From CAVXDP01 sp964562925 (GTDB taxonomy: Archaea > Thermoproteota > Bathyarchaeia > 40CM-2-53-6 > CAVXDP01): a DNA stretch of 63,721 nucleotides. The stretch lies in the NCBI GenBank assembly GCA_964562925.1, contig CAZLVF010000006.1:1-63721 (forward strand). The letters are read 5' to 3'. The notes under the pieces were generated by a model. It had not been told where the DNA came from. It ran no database searches and saw only the letters and a list, made by a program, of their open reading frames with translations. Position 1 is the stretch's first letter. Each line of letters starts with the position of its first letter. The translations under genes were made by a program, and so were the position numbers. This document shows, piece by piece, positions 52,548 to 60,191 of the stretch.

Positions 52548-53624
52548 TTGAAGATAGGTATGATGACGCCCTGGAACACAAACTCCGGTCCTTCGACGTG
52601 TGCCGAACTGATTGGAAGAGAGTGGATCAAGGCAGGCCATGATCTCACGGTTTTTTCGCATGATGGCTCTGCAACATCGGACGGGATAGTCATACAGGAA
52701 GATGAACCGTTTGTTGTAAGATGCTTCGGGACCTCCTACTGGAAGCATAGGGACTGGTTAGATGCAGCTCCTCTGCTGAGATCTCGCCATGAACTCTTCT
52801 TGGTTCAACATCTCTCGATCATGCCCCTGCGACAACTGCTTGAAGTCTTTCCCGAGATTCGAGACAAGTCTAAGACTGTACTGGTGATCCACGAGAACAG
52901 ACTTCCATCCGATCTTCTATTCTACCGTTTCTCTTGGGACTCTATAGTCTGTTTTGACGAGCGTTACAAGGCTTTTCTGGTTAAGAGGTTTTCGCCATCA
53001 AAGATACACGTTATCCCATTTCCCTATCACCCAATTATGCTCGGCGACAATATAGGCTCGAGGCTTGAGCTCGGTTTGCCGCTTGAGGAGAGAATCGTCT
53101 TATTCTTTGGTTACAGCTTGTGGCGTGACGTGCCGGTCCTACCTTTTCTAGCTGAACTCGGGGAAAAGTATCCGATACATGTATTGGCGCTCAGTACGGA
53201 CGAGCCTAGTCTCGAGCAGCTTAAGACTGCGAGTAGAGGGTTAGACCTCTCTATAGAGATAAGGAGGGAGGCGCCTCCGCTATCTCAACTCTACAAGTAC
53301 CTTCATGCCTCAGATGTTCTCGTCAAGCATGTTGATGAGGAATGGAAAGAGGATGTAGTCTTGCTCTCGAGTACTGTCCAACTATGTCTTGGTTCAGGAT
53401 GCCCGATGGTTATCTCAGATGCGAAGATCTTTGAGAAGTATGACCGGCAGGTTCTGAAGTATCATGTATCAGACCCTGAAGATTTCAAGGCATGTCTTGT
53501 CACTGTATTCGAAGAGAAACAAGAGCTCTTAGAGCTACGTGAAGCCGTGAGAGAGTGTATTGAAAGGGACTCTGCGCAAGTTGTTGCAGAAAAATACATT
53601 AAGCTGTTTGAATCATTGCAGTGA
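52548..53624 (+). CDS. GT-B glycosyltransferase-like protein (paralog pair)
   Basis: A 358-residue protein starting at TTG (MKIGMMTPWNTNSGPST). GT-B layout: an N-terminal domain with GREWIKAGHDLTVFSHDG, and a C-terminal domain with RIVLFFGYSLWRDVPVLPF and YKYLHASDVLVKHVDEEWKEDVVLLSSTVQLCLGSGCPMVISD. It is clearly a paralog of the gene at 54630 (same start and the same C-terminal HASD...LCLGSGCP pattern). The canonical EX7E motif is poorly kept, so it may be a diverged or inactive transferase. Neighbours: GH130 and GT4 genes. Confidence 0.75.
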   Translation: MKIGMMTPWNTNSGPSTCAELIGREWIKAGHDLTVFSHDGSATSDGIVIQEDEPFVVRCFGTSYWKHRDWLDAAPLLRSRHELFLVQHLSIMPLRQLLEVFPEIRDKSKTVLVIHENRLPSDLLFYRFSWDSIVCFDERYKAFLVKRFSPSKIHVIPFPYHPIMLGDNIGSRLELGLPLEERIVLFFGYSLWRDVPVLPFLAELGEKYPIHVLALSTDEPSLEQLKTASRGLDLSIEIRREAPPLSQLYKYLHASDVLVKHVDEEWKEDVVLLSSTVQLCLGSGCPMVISDAKIFEKYDRQVLKYHVSDPEDFKACLVTVFEEKQELLELREAVRECIERDSAQVVAEKYIKLFESLQ

Positions 53625-53649
53625 ACTTCTTGTTTGTTCTTGCCAGTGT

Positions 53650-54609
53650 CTACGGTCTTTTTCCAGATCTCTCAGTCTCCACGTCTTCCAGTGATCCAAT
53701 CAGTTCCGATACTTCTGCTGTGGCGAGGCATATGACGGTGTCCGCTCCAGCATAGTAGAGGAAGACTTGATCATCCATAATGACGGCGCCGCATGTGAAT
53801 ACGACGTTTGGAACTATGCCCTGAACCTCGTACTCTTCTTCCGGTTCGAGTATGGGATCCTTGCTTCTCTTCAGAATCCTTTCCGGATTGTTAAGGTCAA
53901 CGAGAGCAGCTCCTAGGCGATAGTGCCACTCCCTGTCCACAGCGTGATAGATGAACAGCCAACCGTCCTTCGTCTTTATCGGTGGTGCACCGCCTCCTAG
54001 CTTGAAGTACTCCCACTTCTCCTTGGGGCTGAGAACTATGCTCGTTTCCTTCCAATTCAAAAGATCGTTCGAATACGCGACCCAGATGTGAGGTGGGATA
54101 CGATGATACATTACCCATCTTCCTCCTATCTTCTCTGGAAAGATACACGCATGTTTGTTATCCACAACGGGAAACGGGTAAACCCTTCTTCCCCAATTCC
54201 ATCTATGTTCTAGAAAATCTCGTGTAGAGATGGAGGTTATCGCTATCTGTATGGAGTCAAATGAAGGAACTAGGCTTGGAACTCTTCCGTAGGCCGTGTA
54301 ACTGAGATAGATCTTGTCACCGATCTCGACCAGTCTAGGGTCTTCGCATCCGTAGCATTCAAGCTCGTTCCCTGGGTCCGGCTCGAAGACGGGGCCGTTC
54401 AGTCTCTTCTCTATTTGGAAACCGTCAGTAGATGAAGCGTAGCCTAGTTTGGAGACGCCACCCTTTGACCCGCGACCCCTGTAAAGGAGGTGAATCTTGT
54501 CTGACTTCAGAAGTGCTGCGCAATTGAACACCATCAGCGACTCCCAAAAATGCCTGCTCACAGGTGTGAGTATAGGGTTTCCTTCGTACCGTTTGAATCT
54601 GAAGGGCAT
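53650..54609 (-). CDS. GH130 glycoside phosphorylase-like (mannan type)
   Basis: A 319-residue five-bladed beta-propeller of family GH130. Diagnostic CEDPRLVEIGDKIYLSYTAYG holds the catalytic Asp; further blocks are GNPILTPVSRHFWES near the start, LLYRGRGSKGGVSKLGYASSTDG, and PNVVFTCGAVIMDDQVFLYYAGADT. The family breaks or makes beta-mannosides with phosphate or hydrolyses them. Embedded between two paralogous glycosyltransferase-like genes, it may recycle a mannose-containing glycan. Cytoplasmic, no signal peptide. Confidence 0.85.
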   Translation of the reverse strand: MPFRFKRYEGNPILTPVSRHFWESLMVFNCAALLKSDKIHLLYRGRGSKGGVSKLGYASSTDGFQIEKRLNGPVFEPDPGNELECYGCEDPRLVEIGDKIYLSYTAYGRVPSLVPSFDSIQIAITSISTRDFLEHRWNWGRRVYPFPVVDNKHACIFPEKIGGRWVMYHRIPPHIWVAYSNDLLNWKETSIVLSPKEKWEYFKLGGGAPPIKTKDGWLFIYHAVDREWHYRLGAALVDLNNPERILKRSKDPILEPEEEYEVQGIVPNVVFTCGAVIMDDQVFLYYAGADTVICLATAEVSELIGSLEDVETERSGKRP

Positions 54610-54629
54610 CTCTCAAACCGACCCTGATG

Positions 54630-55655
54630 TCAAAGTCTCTGGAACAATTCAATATATCTCTTAGCTATAGCTTCAGCTGAATTCTTCTGAGCGAACTCAT
54701 CCGCGGCACGGATAGTTTCCCTCAGCTTTCTTCCTCCTTCGAGAGCTTCGATGAGGCTGGCTTCAAATTCCGTAGCTGTCCTATACTTTAGAACCTCTTT
54801 CTTAAAGTCTTCAAAGAACGGAGAATCCAAAGCTATGATTGGGCAGCCTGAGCCGAGGCATTGGTGGGCTGTGCTCGAAACGACCGCTTTCTTCTCAGCC
54901 CTTCTATGAAGTACGAGGGCATCGGATGCGTGTAGGTAATCGTAGAGGTTCGTCATATCTGGAGCTTCGTGTCTAATTTCTACCTGAACGCTCTGAACCA
55001 CTAGATTGGTTGGTGCATGAATGCTAACGATCAGGAGCAAGATAGGATAGCGTCTACCAAGACTTGAGATGGTCTCGATCATCTCAAGATCATCTTTAAC
55101 ATGTTGTCCAAATATGAGTAGGATCTTCTTGTCTAGCGGTAAGCCTAGCCTACGTCTCGCTTCCGTTCTATCTCCCTTCACGACGGGACGACATGGGAAA
55201 GGGATTACGTGTATCAGTTCTTCTGGAAAGACCTCACGAAGGAAGCTCTTGTATCTTTCATTGAAGCAAGCAATAGCGTCCCATTCAAACTGGTAGAATG
55301 AAGCATCTGAAGAGAGTTCAGCGTCATGTATTATGTTCACGGCTCTTGCCTTATCCTTGATGTGGTGAAAGATCTTTCCCAACTCATCTTTCGGTAGCAT
55401 ACCTAGGTCTTGCACAACAAAGAATTCGAAGTTGTCTTCCAGTATCGGTCGAGGGTCAAGACCTCTAAGGGTGCCGAAACATCTCGCGACGTAGCTCTCG
55501 TCCTTTCCAACGAAAGCGGTTCCATGAAAGTCCGATCTAAAGAAAGAGTACACCATGAGATCATGTCCCATCTTGACCCATTCTCTGCCAACCAGCTCCG
55601 CATGTATCGAGGGCCCTGCATCAAGGTTCCAGGCGCTCATCATACCAATCTTCAC
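54630..55655 (-). CDS. GT-B glycosyltransferase-like protein (paralog pair)
   Basis: About 341 residues from a GTG, which gives MKIGMMSAWNLDAGPSIHAELVGREW, the same N-terminus as the paralog at 52548; the frame is open to 55805 but the extra part has no counterpart there. The second half has KILLIFGQHVKDDLEMIET and YDYLHASDALVLHRRAEKKAVVSSTAHQCLGSGCPIIALD. It lies 20 nt upstream of the GH130 gene on the same strand, so the two form an operon. The donor is unknown. Confidence 0.75.
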   Translation of the reverse strand: MKIGMMSAWNLDAGPSIHAELVGREWVKMGHDLMVYSFFRSDFHGTAFVGKDESYVARCFGTLRGLDPRPILEDNFEFFVVQDLGMLPKDELGKIFHHIKDKARAVNIIHDAELSSDASFYQFEWDAIACFNERYKSFLREVFPEELIHVIPFPCRPVVKGDRTEARRRLGLPLDKKILLIFGQHVKDDLEMIETISSLGRRYPILLLIVSIHAPTNLVVQSVQVEIRHEAPDMTNLYDYLHASDALVLHRRAEKKAVVSSTAHQCLGSGCPIIALDSPFFEDFKKEVLKYRTATEFEASLIEALEGGRKLRETIRAADEFAQKNSAEAIAKRYIELFQRL

Positions 55656-55841
55656 AAAACACACCGAGTCAGGGCCCATTTTCAATCTAATAAATTGTTT
55701 ACCGAGGAGGAAAGGAGCATAGTTAAGCGATAGCTTTGGGCAAGGTTGCAGCGTTACGCCTATCGGTCTTCCACATATAGTTTTAGAAGCTGCATGTATC
55801 CACAATGAATATTTTCATCGACTGATGAAACGAGGCCTGCG

Positions 55842-56753
55842 ATGAAGGCTATGGCTTTGCCATCAAATGTCTATGACGTGGTGGGTGAGATTGAGAAAGA
55901 TACGCATCGTGGAGCGAGAGAACTGACTGTCGTGGCCCTTGAAGGGTTGCGGCGTTCGATCAAGCAGTTTCAAGCAAGCAACGAACAGGAGCTAACCGGG
56001 TTTCTGTTGACCGCAGCGAGAGCCTTCGCTCAAGCTAGGCCTAGTATGATCTCGATAACGAACAGCATGTCCACCGTGGTTTACGATGTATTGAGGCATG
56101 CCGTTGTTCAGGGAGGATTAAGAGAATGTGTGCTGCACATGATAGATGAGCAATTGACAAGGTTGGAGAAAGCTTTTGGTAACGTCATTTCAAATGCGGC
56201 AAATCTTGTAAAGCATAATAGCACAGTCATAACATGCAGCTACAGTTCAACTGTACTCGAAACTTTGATCGGGATTGGGAGGACTGGCCGATCATTTAAG
56301 GTTCTAGCCCTCCCTTCGCCTTCTCTCAATGAATCGATAGAGTACGGCGTTCTGATGTGTGAGAGACTACACGATGCGGGTATACGAGCCGCCGTCATAG
56401 GGGAAGAGATGATTGAAAAACATGTTCGATTTGTGGACATCGCGTTGGTAGGAGCTGACTCGATACTCCCGGATGGATCTGTAATAAATGGGTCGCCCAC
56501 GTTACGACTGGCAAGAGAATCTTCAAATTGTAACAAACAGTTTTGCGTTGCATCTGAGACTTGGAAGATCAACCCGCTACCTCTACTTGACATTAAGCCC
56601 CCAATAGAGAAGGGTATGGAGAGGATCCCTTCCGACCTCGTCACGACATTCGCTACGGAGGATGGACTGATAGCGCCAAAAGATATCTGTTCTTACGCTA
56701 GGAAGTTCTCAAAGCGTTTACGAGCGATCCAAGACGAATGGAGGCTCGGTTGA
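55842..56753 (+). CDS. eIF2B alpha/ribose-1,5-bisphosphate isomerase family protein
   Basis: A 303-residue protein of the eIF2B/R15P isomerase/methylthioribose-1-P isomerase family. Conserved segments: ARPSMISITNSMSTVVYDVL, ITCSYSSTVLETL, and VGADSILPDGSVINGSPTLRLA, where the Asp and following residues form the active site; the usual NKxGT reads NGSPT here. Archaea use the isomerase in the AMP-to-RuBP nucleotide degradation route, but the variation at this site leaves the substrate open. ATG start (also an ATG three codons later). Confidence 0.75.
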   Translation: MKAMALPSNVYDVVGEIEKDTHRGARELTVVALEGLRRSIKQFQASNEQELTGFLLTAARAFAQARPSMISITNSMSTVVYDVLRHAVVQGGLRECVLHMIDEQLTRLEKAFGNVISNAANLVKHNSTVITCSYSSTVLETLIGIGRTGRSFKVLALPSPSLNESIEYGVLMCERLHDAGIRAAVIGEEMIEKHVRFVDIALVGADSILPDGSVINGSPTLRLARESSNCNKQFCVASETWKINPLPLLDIKPPIEKGMERIPSDLVTTFATEDGLIAPKDICSYARKFSKRLRAIQDEWRLG

Positions 56754-57021
56754 CGTTTATCGTCTCTCACAAAAAAGCTGCTACCTAGAGACACGCTTTT
56801 CGAATCATTGGAAGACGCTGGTAGCCGGTCGATGCGGGGGCCTGTGGAAGACGTGCATCGGCTTGGATGATTAAGAGCTCCAAACCATTTCTCCATGATA
56901 ATCGCACAAGATGCCTGAGAGAGCTACGTTTCGGAAACTTGAGGTTGAATGGGCCATGAGAGAATAGGACTGTTATCAAATGGACGAGTGCAGTTAGCCA
57001 GAATATTTCGGTTGGTGAGCG
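56754..57021. other. Intergenic region between the eIF2B-like gene and the tRNA
   Basis: About 270 bases in which I see no supported gene. The frames on either strand are short and show no family character. Confidence 0.35.
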
Positions 57022-57174
57022 TGGCGCCGCCGAGAGGATTCGGACCTCTGACCAACGGGTCTCTGTTCCCGTTGTCCCACGGGATTAACAGCTTCAGCCT
57101 AGACCCTTCTTGGGTTAGTCCGCTGCTCTACCACTGAGCTTTCGTCTATTCAGTTGGTTTGAATAAACGGCGGC
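57022..57174 (-). tRNA. tRNA-Asn(GTT) with three introns
   Basis: Acceptor arms GCCGCCG (57174-57168) and CGGCGGC (57032-57026) pair perfectly; the discriminator is G and CCA is encoded (57024-57022). The T arm is AGAGG-TCCGAAT-CCTCT and the D arm GCTC-AGTGGTA-GAGC. A cloverleaf of 72 nt forms only if three segments are removed: 26 nt between positions 8 and 9 (57166-57141), 27 nt in the anticodon loop just 5' of the anticodon (57116-57090), and 25 nt in the 3' side of the anticodon stem (57081-57057). The anticodon stem then reads GCGGA/TCCGT with GTT in the loop CTGTTAA. Each segment can form its own hairpin (for example ACCC-AAGAA-GGGT), as expected for bulge-helix-bulge splicing. Exact junctions may shift by one or two bases. 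Confidence 0.85.
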
Positions 57175-57214
57175 TCGTTGCCGGCGGCACCGTTCAAGTT
57201 GAAAATTGTTAGCG

Positions 57215-57922
57215 CTATTTAAGTCTTGGTCGCAGTTTTGATCGTTGTCCATACTCAGTTTCGATGTACCTCCTTATCCTTGTGGCCTGTATCCGTGGAA
57301 TAAGCTTGGGTTCAGCGAATGTTGCTGCCAGATAGGTTAACTTGGCATTCTCCTCTATTGCTATTGTAGTGTTCAACGCTTCGTTAAGGTCTGACCCGAC
57401 TGTAACTAGGCCGTGATTCGCGAGAAGAACCCCTACACGATCCCGTAAGACCATTACAACCTCTTTCCCAAGCTCCCGCGTTCCAGGAATAACAAATCTT
57501 GTAACAGGAACATCTGAACCGACCAGTCCAGCCATCTCGATCGTCACCAACGGAATCTTCCTCCTCGCGATCGCGAACGCGGTTGCGTATACGGGATGCG
57601 TATGGATTATCGCGTTCACATTTCGCCGTCGGCGATATATCTCGAGATGAGTCGGGGTTTCGGATGTAGGCTTAAGTCTTCCTTCTAGAACCTTACCGTT
57701 GAGGCCTATGACGCAAATTTCTCTTTCCCTTAGAGTGTTCTTCGCCAGTCCGCTCGGCGTGACTAGAATGCGGCTCGAACGCGGTAGCCTAGCGCTAATA
57801 TTGCCTAGCGCGTATGATCCAAGAAAAGAAATCAAACCTAGTTTGCCCAAGATCCTGCCGGTCTCAACAATCTCTTTTCTAAGAAGATCTTCCTTGGGAG
57901 ATACGTCTTCTCTGCGTCCCAT
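57215..57922 (-). CDS. Class II aldolase/adducin family protein
   Basis: About 235 residues from the ATG giving MGRREDVSPKEDLLRKEIVETG; the frame extends to 57967 but the extra residues are of poor quality. Family motifs: GNISARLPRSSRILVTPSGLAK, IIHTHPVYATAFAI (zinc-binding HTHP), VPVTRFVIPGTRELGKEV, and LLANHGLVTVG with the third ligand. Members cleave fuculose-, ribulose- or related sugar phosphates, or act as methylthioribulose-1-P dehydratases; no pathway neighbour allows a choice. Zinc-dependent, cytoplasmic. Confidence 0.85.
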   Translation of the reverse strand: MGRREDVSPKEDLLRKEIVETGRILGKLGLISFLGSYALGNISARLPRSSRILVTPSGLAKNTLREREICVIGLNGKVLEGRLKPTSETPTHLEIYRRRRNVNAIIHTHPVYATAFAIARRKIPLVTIEMAGLVGSDVPVTRFVIPGTRELGKEVVMVLRDRVGVLLANHGLVTVGSDLNEALNTTIAIEENAKLTYLAATFAEPKLIPRIQATRIRRYIETEYGQRSKLRPRLK

Positions 57923-58082
57923 ACGCAGCCGAGACAGCTTGCCCAAGAGTATTACCCAGAGCTTCACATCTTTCTATGTCAGACAAAGCAATAATCATGG
58001 TGGAATACATACGCTCTCATAACCTTGATCTACGCGTGGCTGTAAGAACCGCTTTTATCCCATCAGGACCAAACTAGAGACC

Positions 58083-58457
58083 ATGAAAATAACCTATGAG
58101 TCAGCGCCCGATGTGGAAGTGCTTGTGAACGAGATTATATCGGGACTGAATTTTACGCACATCAAATCTTCCCGTGTTGCGTGTGTAAGAAGTATGGGTT
58201 CAAAGTCGCGAAGAACCATCGCCAGAATCTATGGTCTATCCAAGATCTGGCAAAAGGCCCTGAACCTAGAGGCAAGCTATGTTATCGAGGTCCTCTCTGA
58301 ACGGTACGATAAGCTTGATCAGGAAGGTAGAGAGAAAGTTCTTATTCACGAGCTTCTGCACATCCCATTCTCTTTTGGCGGCGGGTTCAGAGGTCATTTA
58401 GGCTGGATAAGCGATCGTAAGATAGATCGGCTTCATCAACTCTTGAAAAGCAGCTGA
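58083..58457 (+). CDS. Small putative zinc metallopeptidase
   Basis: A 124-residue protein with HELLHIPFSFGGGFRGH near the C-terminus: the HExxH zinc motif and a third His 12 residues on. Family: small phage-type or archaeal putative metallopeptidases (PhageMetallopep-like); about the right length. No signal peptide. AT-rich TTTTATCC lies about 30 nt upstream of the ATG. Substrate unknown. Confidence 0.7.
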   Translation: MKITYESAPDVEVLVNEIISGLNFTHIKSSRVACVRSMGSKSRRTIARIYGLSKIWQKALNLEASYVIEVLSERYDKLDQEGREKVLIHELLHIPFSFGGGFRGHLGWISDRKIDRLHQLLKSS

Positions 58458-58647
58458 GCTAAGAAACAGGCAAAGACAAGACCGAAAACGGTCGGCGTTA
58501 TCAAGCCGACTTATCTCTAAATCTAGAATTGTGTGATCCCTTCTACTTCAGAACTTCATTTAGAGACATTGCAGCGTGAGCGAGGACACAAAGAATCTCA
58601 AAGACCAAGAAAAACTATTATGGTGGATGTTTGCATTCAGAACGCGA

Positions 58648-58734
58648 GGGCCCGTAGCTCAGCTAGGTCAGAGCGACAGAACAAGGTCGAAGCTCATAAC
58701 CTGCTGGTCCCCGGTTCGAATCCGGGCGGGCCCA
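58648..58734 (+). tRNA. Elongator tRNA-Met(CAT) with a short non-canonical intron
   Basis: Acceptor GGGCCCG (58648-58654) pairs with CGGGCCC (58727-58733), discriminator A. D arm GCTC-AGCTAGGTCA-GAGC; T arm CCCGG-TTCGAAT-CCGGG. The anticodon loop is CTCATAA with anticodon CAT. The anticodon stem closes only if 12 nt (58680-58691) are spliced out between positions 30 and 31; it then reads ACAGG/CCTGC with one A-C mismatch at 27-43. Removal leaves 75 nt, a normal length. CCA is not encoded. The intron is near the lower size limit for archaeal tRNA introns. Confidence 0.8.
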
Positions 58735-58866
58735 CAGACCAGTCTAAGTTGTGATATCGTAGTCCGCGTTTCGGCTGAGCCTGGGGCTGGCAGCCCAGAG
58801 TAGTTACAGAGGCTGTTATGCATGGGGGAAGATGAGATCTGGGCTCAACTGGATGTTGTGGACATG

Positions 58867-59256
58867 CTAGATCAAATAAACTTCGGGTAGACCTCGAAAA
58901 TGGGGGTCGCCAGTGACAACCTTTCCGTTCCTTTTCCTTGCTGTCGAGAGTACAATCGAATCGGATAAGCCCCAGCCAGGGGTTCGCCTTTTCATAACAA
59001 CATCCACCTTGGCCGCTTCCACCGCCAACTCTTCGGTCAGCGCGACGAGGGCGCTTCTTGACTTTATGAAAGCTCTGCGGAGCTCCGCCTTCTCCTGATC
59101 CTCAGTCCTCAGAACCTTCGCATATATCTCTGCCAAACATATCGATGGCGTGAGCTTCTCATCGGCCTCAGAGTCTACGATCGCTTTGACCTTCTTGCCC
59201 GCGTCAGTGCCCATAAAATACTCTAGCCACGCGAAGGAGTCGATGACGTATCTCAA
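58867..59256 (-). CDS. vapC: PIN-domain toxin, VapC type
   Basis: A 129-residue PIN ribonuclease. The acidic catalytic residues are conserved: D6 (MRYVIDSF), E43 (CLAEIYAK), D99 (WGLSDSIVLSTA) and D117 (VVTGDPHF). VapC toxins cut tRNA or rRNA when freed from the antitoxin. Its first 4 bases overlap the antitoxin gene end, so the order antitoxin-toxin is typical. The pair lies between tRNA-Met and a tRNA 3' fragment. Confidence 0.88.
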   Translation of the reverse strand: MRYVIDSFAWLEYFMGTDAGKKVKAIVDSEADEKLTPSICLAEIYAKVLRTEDQEKAELRRAFIKSRSALVALTEELAVEAAKVDVVMKRRTPGWGLSDSIVLSTARKRNGKVVTGDPHFRGLPEVYLI

Positions 59257-59438
59257 ACACGATCCCTGTGATCTCTCAGGTCTCTCAGAGAAGCCTTCTC
59301 CATGGTACCAAACATGCTCTCCCCCTTCAACAAGGCCTCAGCCAAGATCGCGTTAATGGCCTCCGAGAGCCCTCTCGGCCCATACTTGCGTCTGAGGATC
59401 TCATACAGGTCCTCTCTAAGCGTGACCGTCGTCTTCAT
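59253..59438 (-). CDS. vapB: VapB-type antitoxin
   Basis: A 61-residue protein from the ATG at 59438: KTTVTLREDLYEILRRKYG is a ribbon-helix-helix-like N-terminus; the C-terminal half (MFGTMEKASLRDLRDHRDRV) would wrap the toxin. A TATA-like TATGTTTAAGTTTA (about 59456-59469, minus strand) lies some 25 nt upstream, so the transcript is probably leaderless. The frame is open to 59498 but the extra residues are upstream of the TATA box. Confidence 0.75.
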   Translation of the reverse strand: MKTTVTLREDLYEILRRKYGPRGLSEAINAILAEALLKGESMFGTMEKASLRDLRDHRDRV

Positions 59439-59605
59439 AAACCGTGCTCCAAAACGTAAACTTAAACATAGACATTTAAGTCTTTCCGTTGCGATCAAGC
59501 TGGCCCACGCAATCCGACCTGAACCCTGAAGTATTCCTTGACGTAGTGAGAAAGACTCTCAAATTATAGCATCCCAATTTCAGAACCAAACCTAACAACA
59601 AAAAC

Positions 59606-59627
59606 GCTTCGATTCCGGGCGGGTCCA
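59606..59627 (+). repeat. tRNA 3'-end fragment (possible attachment-site relic)
   Basis: GCTTCGATTCCGGGCGGGTCCA resembles the T arm and 3' acceptor strand of the tRNA-Met gene at 58713-58734 with three mismatches. No 5' part of a tRNA precedes it. Such fragments are left when an element integrates into a tRNA gene. Confidence 0.5.
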
Positions 59628-59737
59628 TCACAAAAACCCTCTGGTCCAGAGAAGATTGTGCGGTTCTATCCTACTTTGGTTTCTAAAGCCAATCCACAAT
59701 GCGCCCAAGGTCGAATAGACGCTAAAACAAGAACAAT

Positions 59738-60184
59738 CTAATGCCTAGCCCAGAGTTTTTCGGCGCGGGTTTCTATCCATTTCGTCACTTTCTTCTCTGT
59801 TACTTGATCGGCTTCGTCTTGCTCCTTTAGTTTCTGTTCGATAGTCTTTAGAAGCTCTTCAGGGTTTACGGGTTTCATGAGGTACGCGTCGGCTCTTAGG
59901 TTCAAGGCTTTGACAGCGTTTTCCATTGAGGGGTAGCCTGTAATTATGATCTTAATTGTCTCAGGAAGGTGACCGTTGATTGTTCTGAGCAGTTCTGTGC
60001 CTTCCATGTCAGGAAGTTTGATGTCTAGCAACGCGAGGTCGTAGTACTGAGCGCTGGATTTCTCTAGAGCTTCTTTGCCGGTTTCTGCTGTATCAATCTT
60101 GTAGCCCTCTGTTTGAAGAATTTCGGTCAAACTCTTGAGTAGCGATTTGTCATCGTCAACTATTAGGATGCGTTTCTTTTCCAA
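59738..60184 (-). CDS. Response regulator (receiver domain)
   Basis: About 148 residues from a TTG at 60184 (MEKKRILIVDDDKSLLKSL); GAGGTGAT lies about 7 nt upstream. The frame extends to 60271 but would overlap the kinase. Receiver domain: acidic pocket VDDD, phosphoacceptor Asp in LALLDIKLPDMEG, Thr/Ser in IITGYPS, and Lys in LMKPVNPEEL. After it there is only a short charged C-terminal tail (EQDEADQVTEKKVTKWI) and no DNA-binding domain. The kinase ends 8 nt upstream, so the two are a pair. Confidence 0.88.
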   Translation of the reverse strand: MEKKRILIVDDDKSLLKSLTEILQTEGYKIDTAETGKEALEKSSAQYYDLALLDIKLPDMEGTELLRTINGHLPETIKIIITGYPSMENAVKALNLRADAYLMKPVNPEELLKTIEQKLKEQDEADQVTEKKVTKWIETRAEKLWARH

Positions 60185-60191
60185 TTCTATA

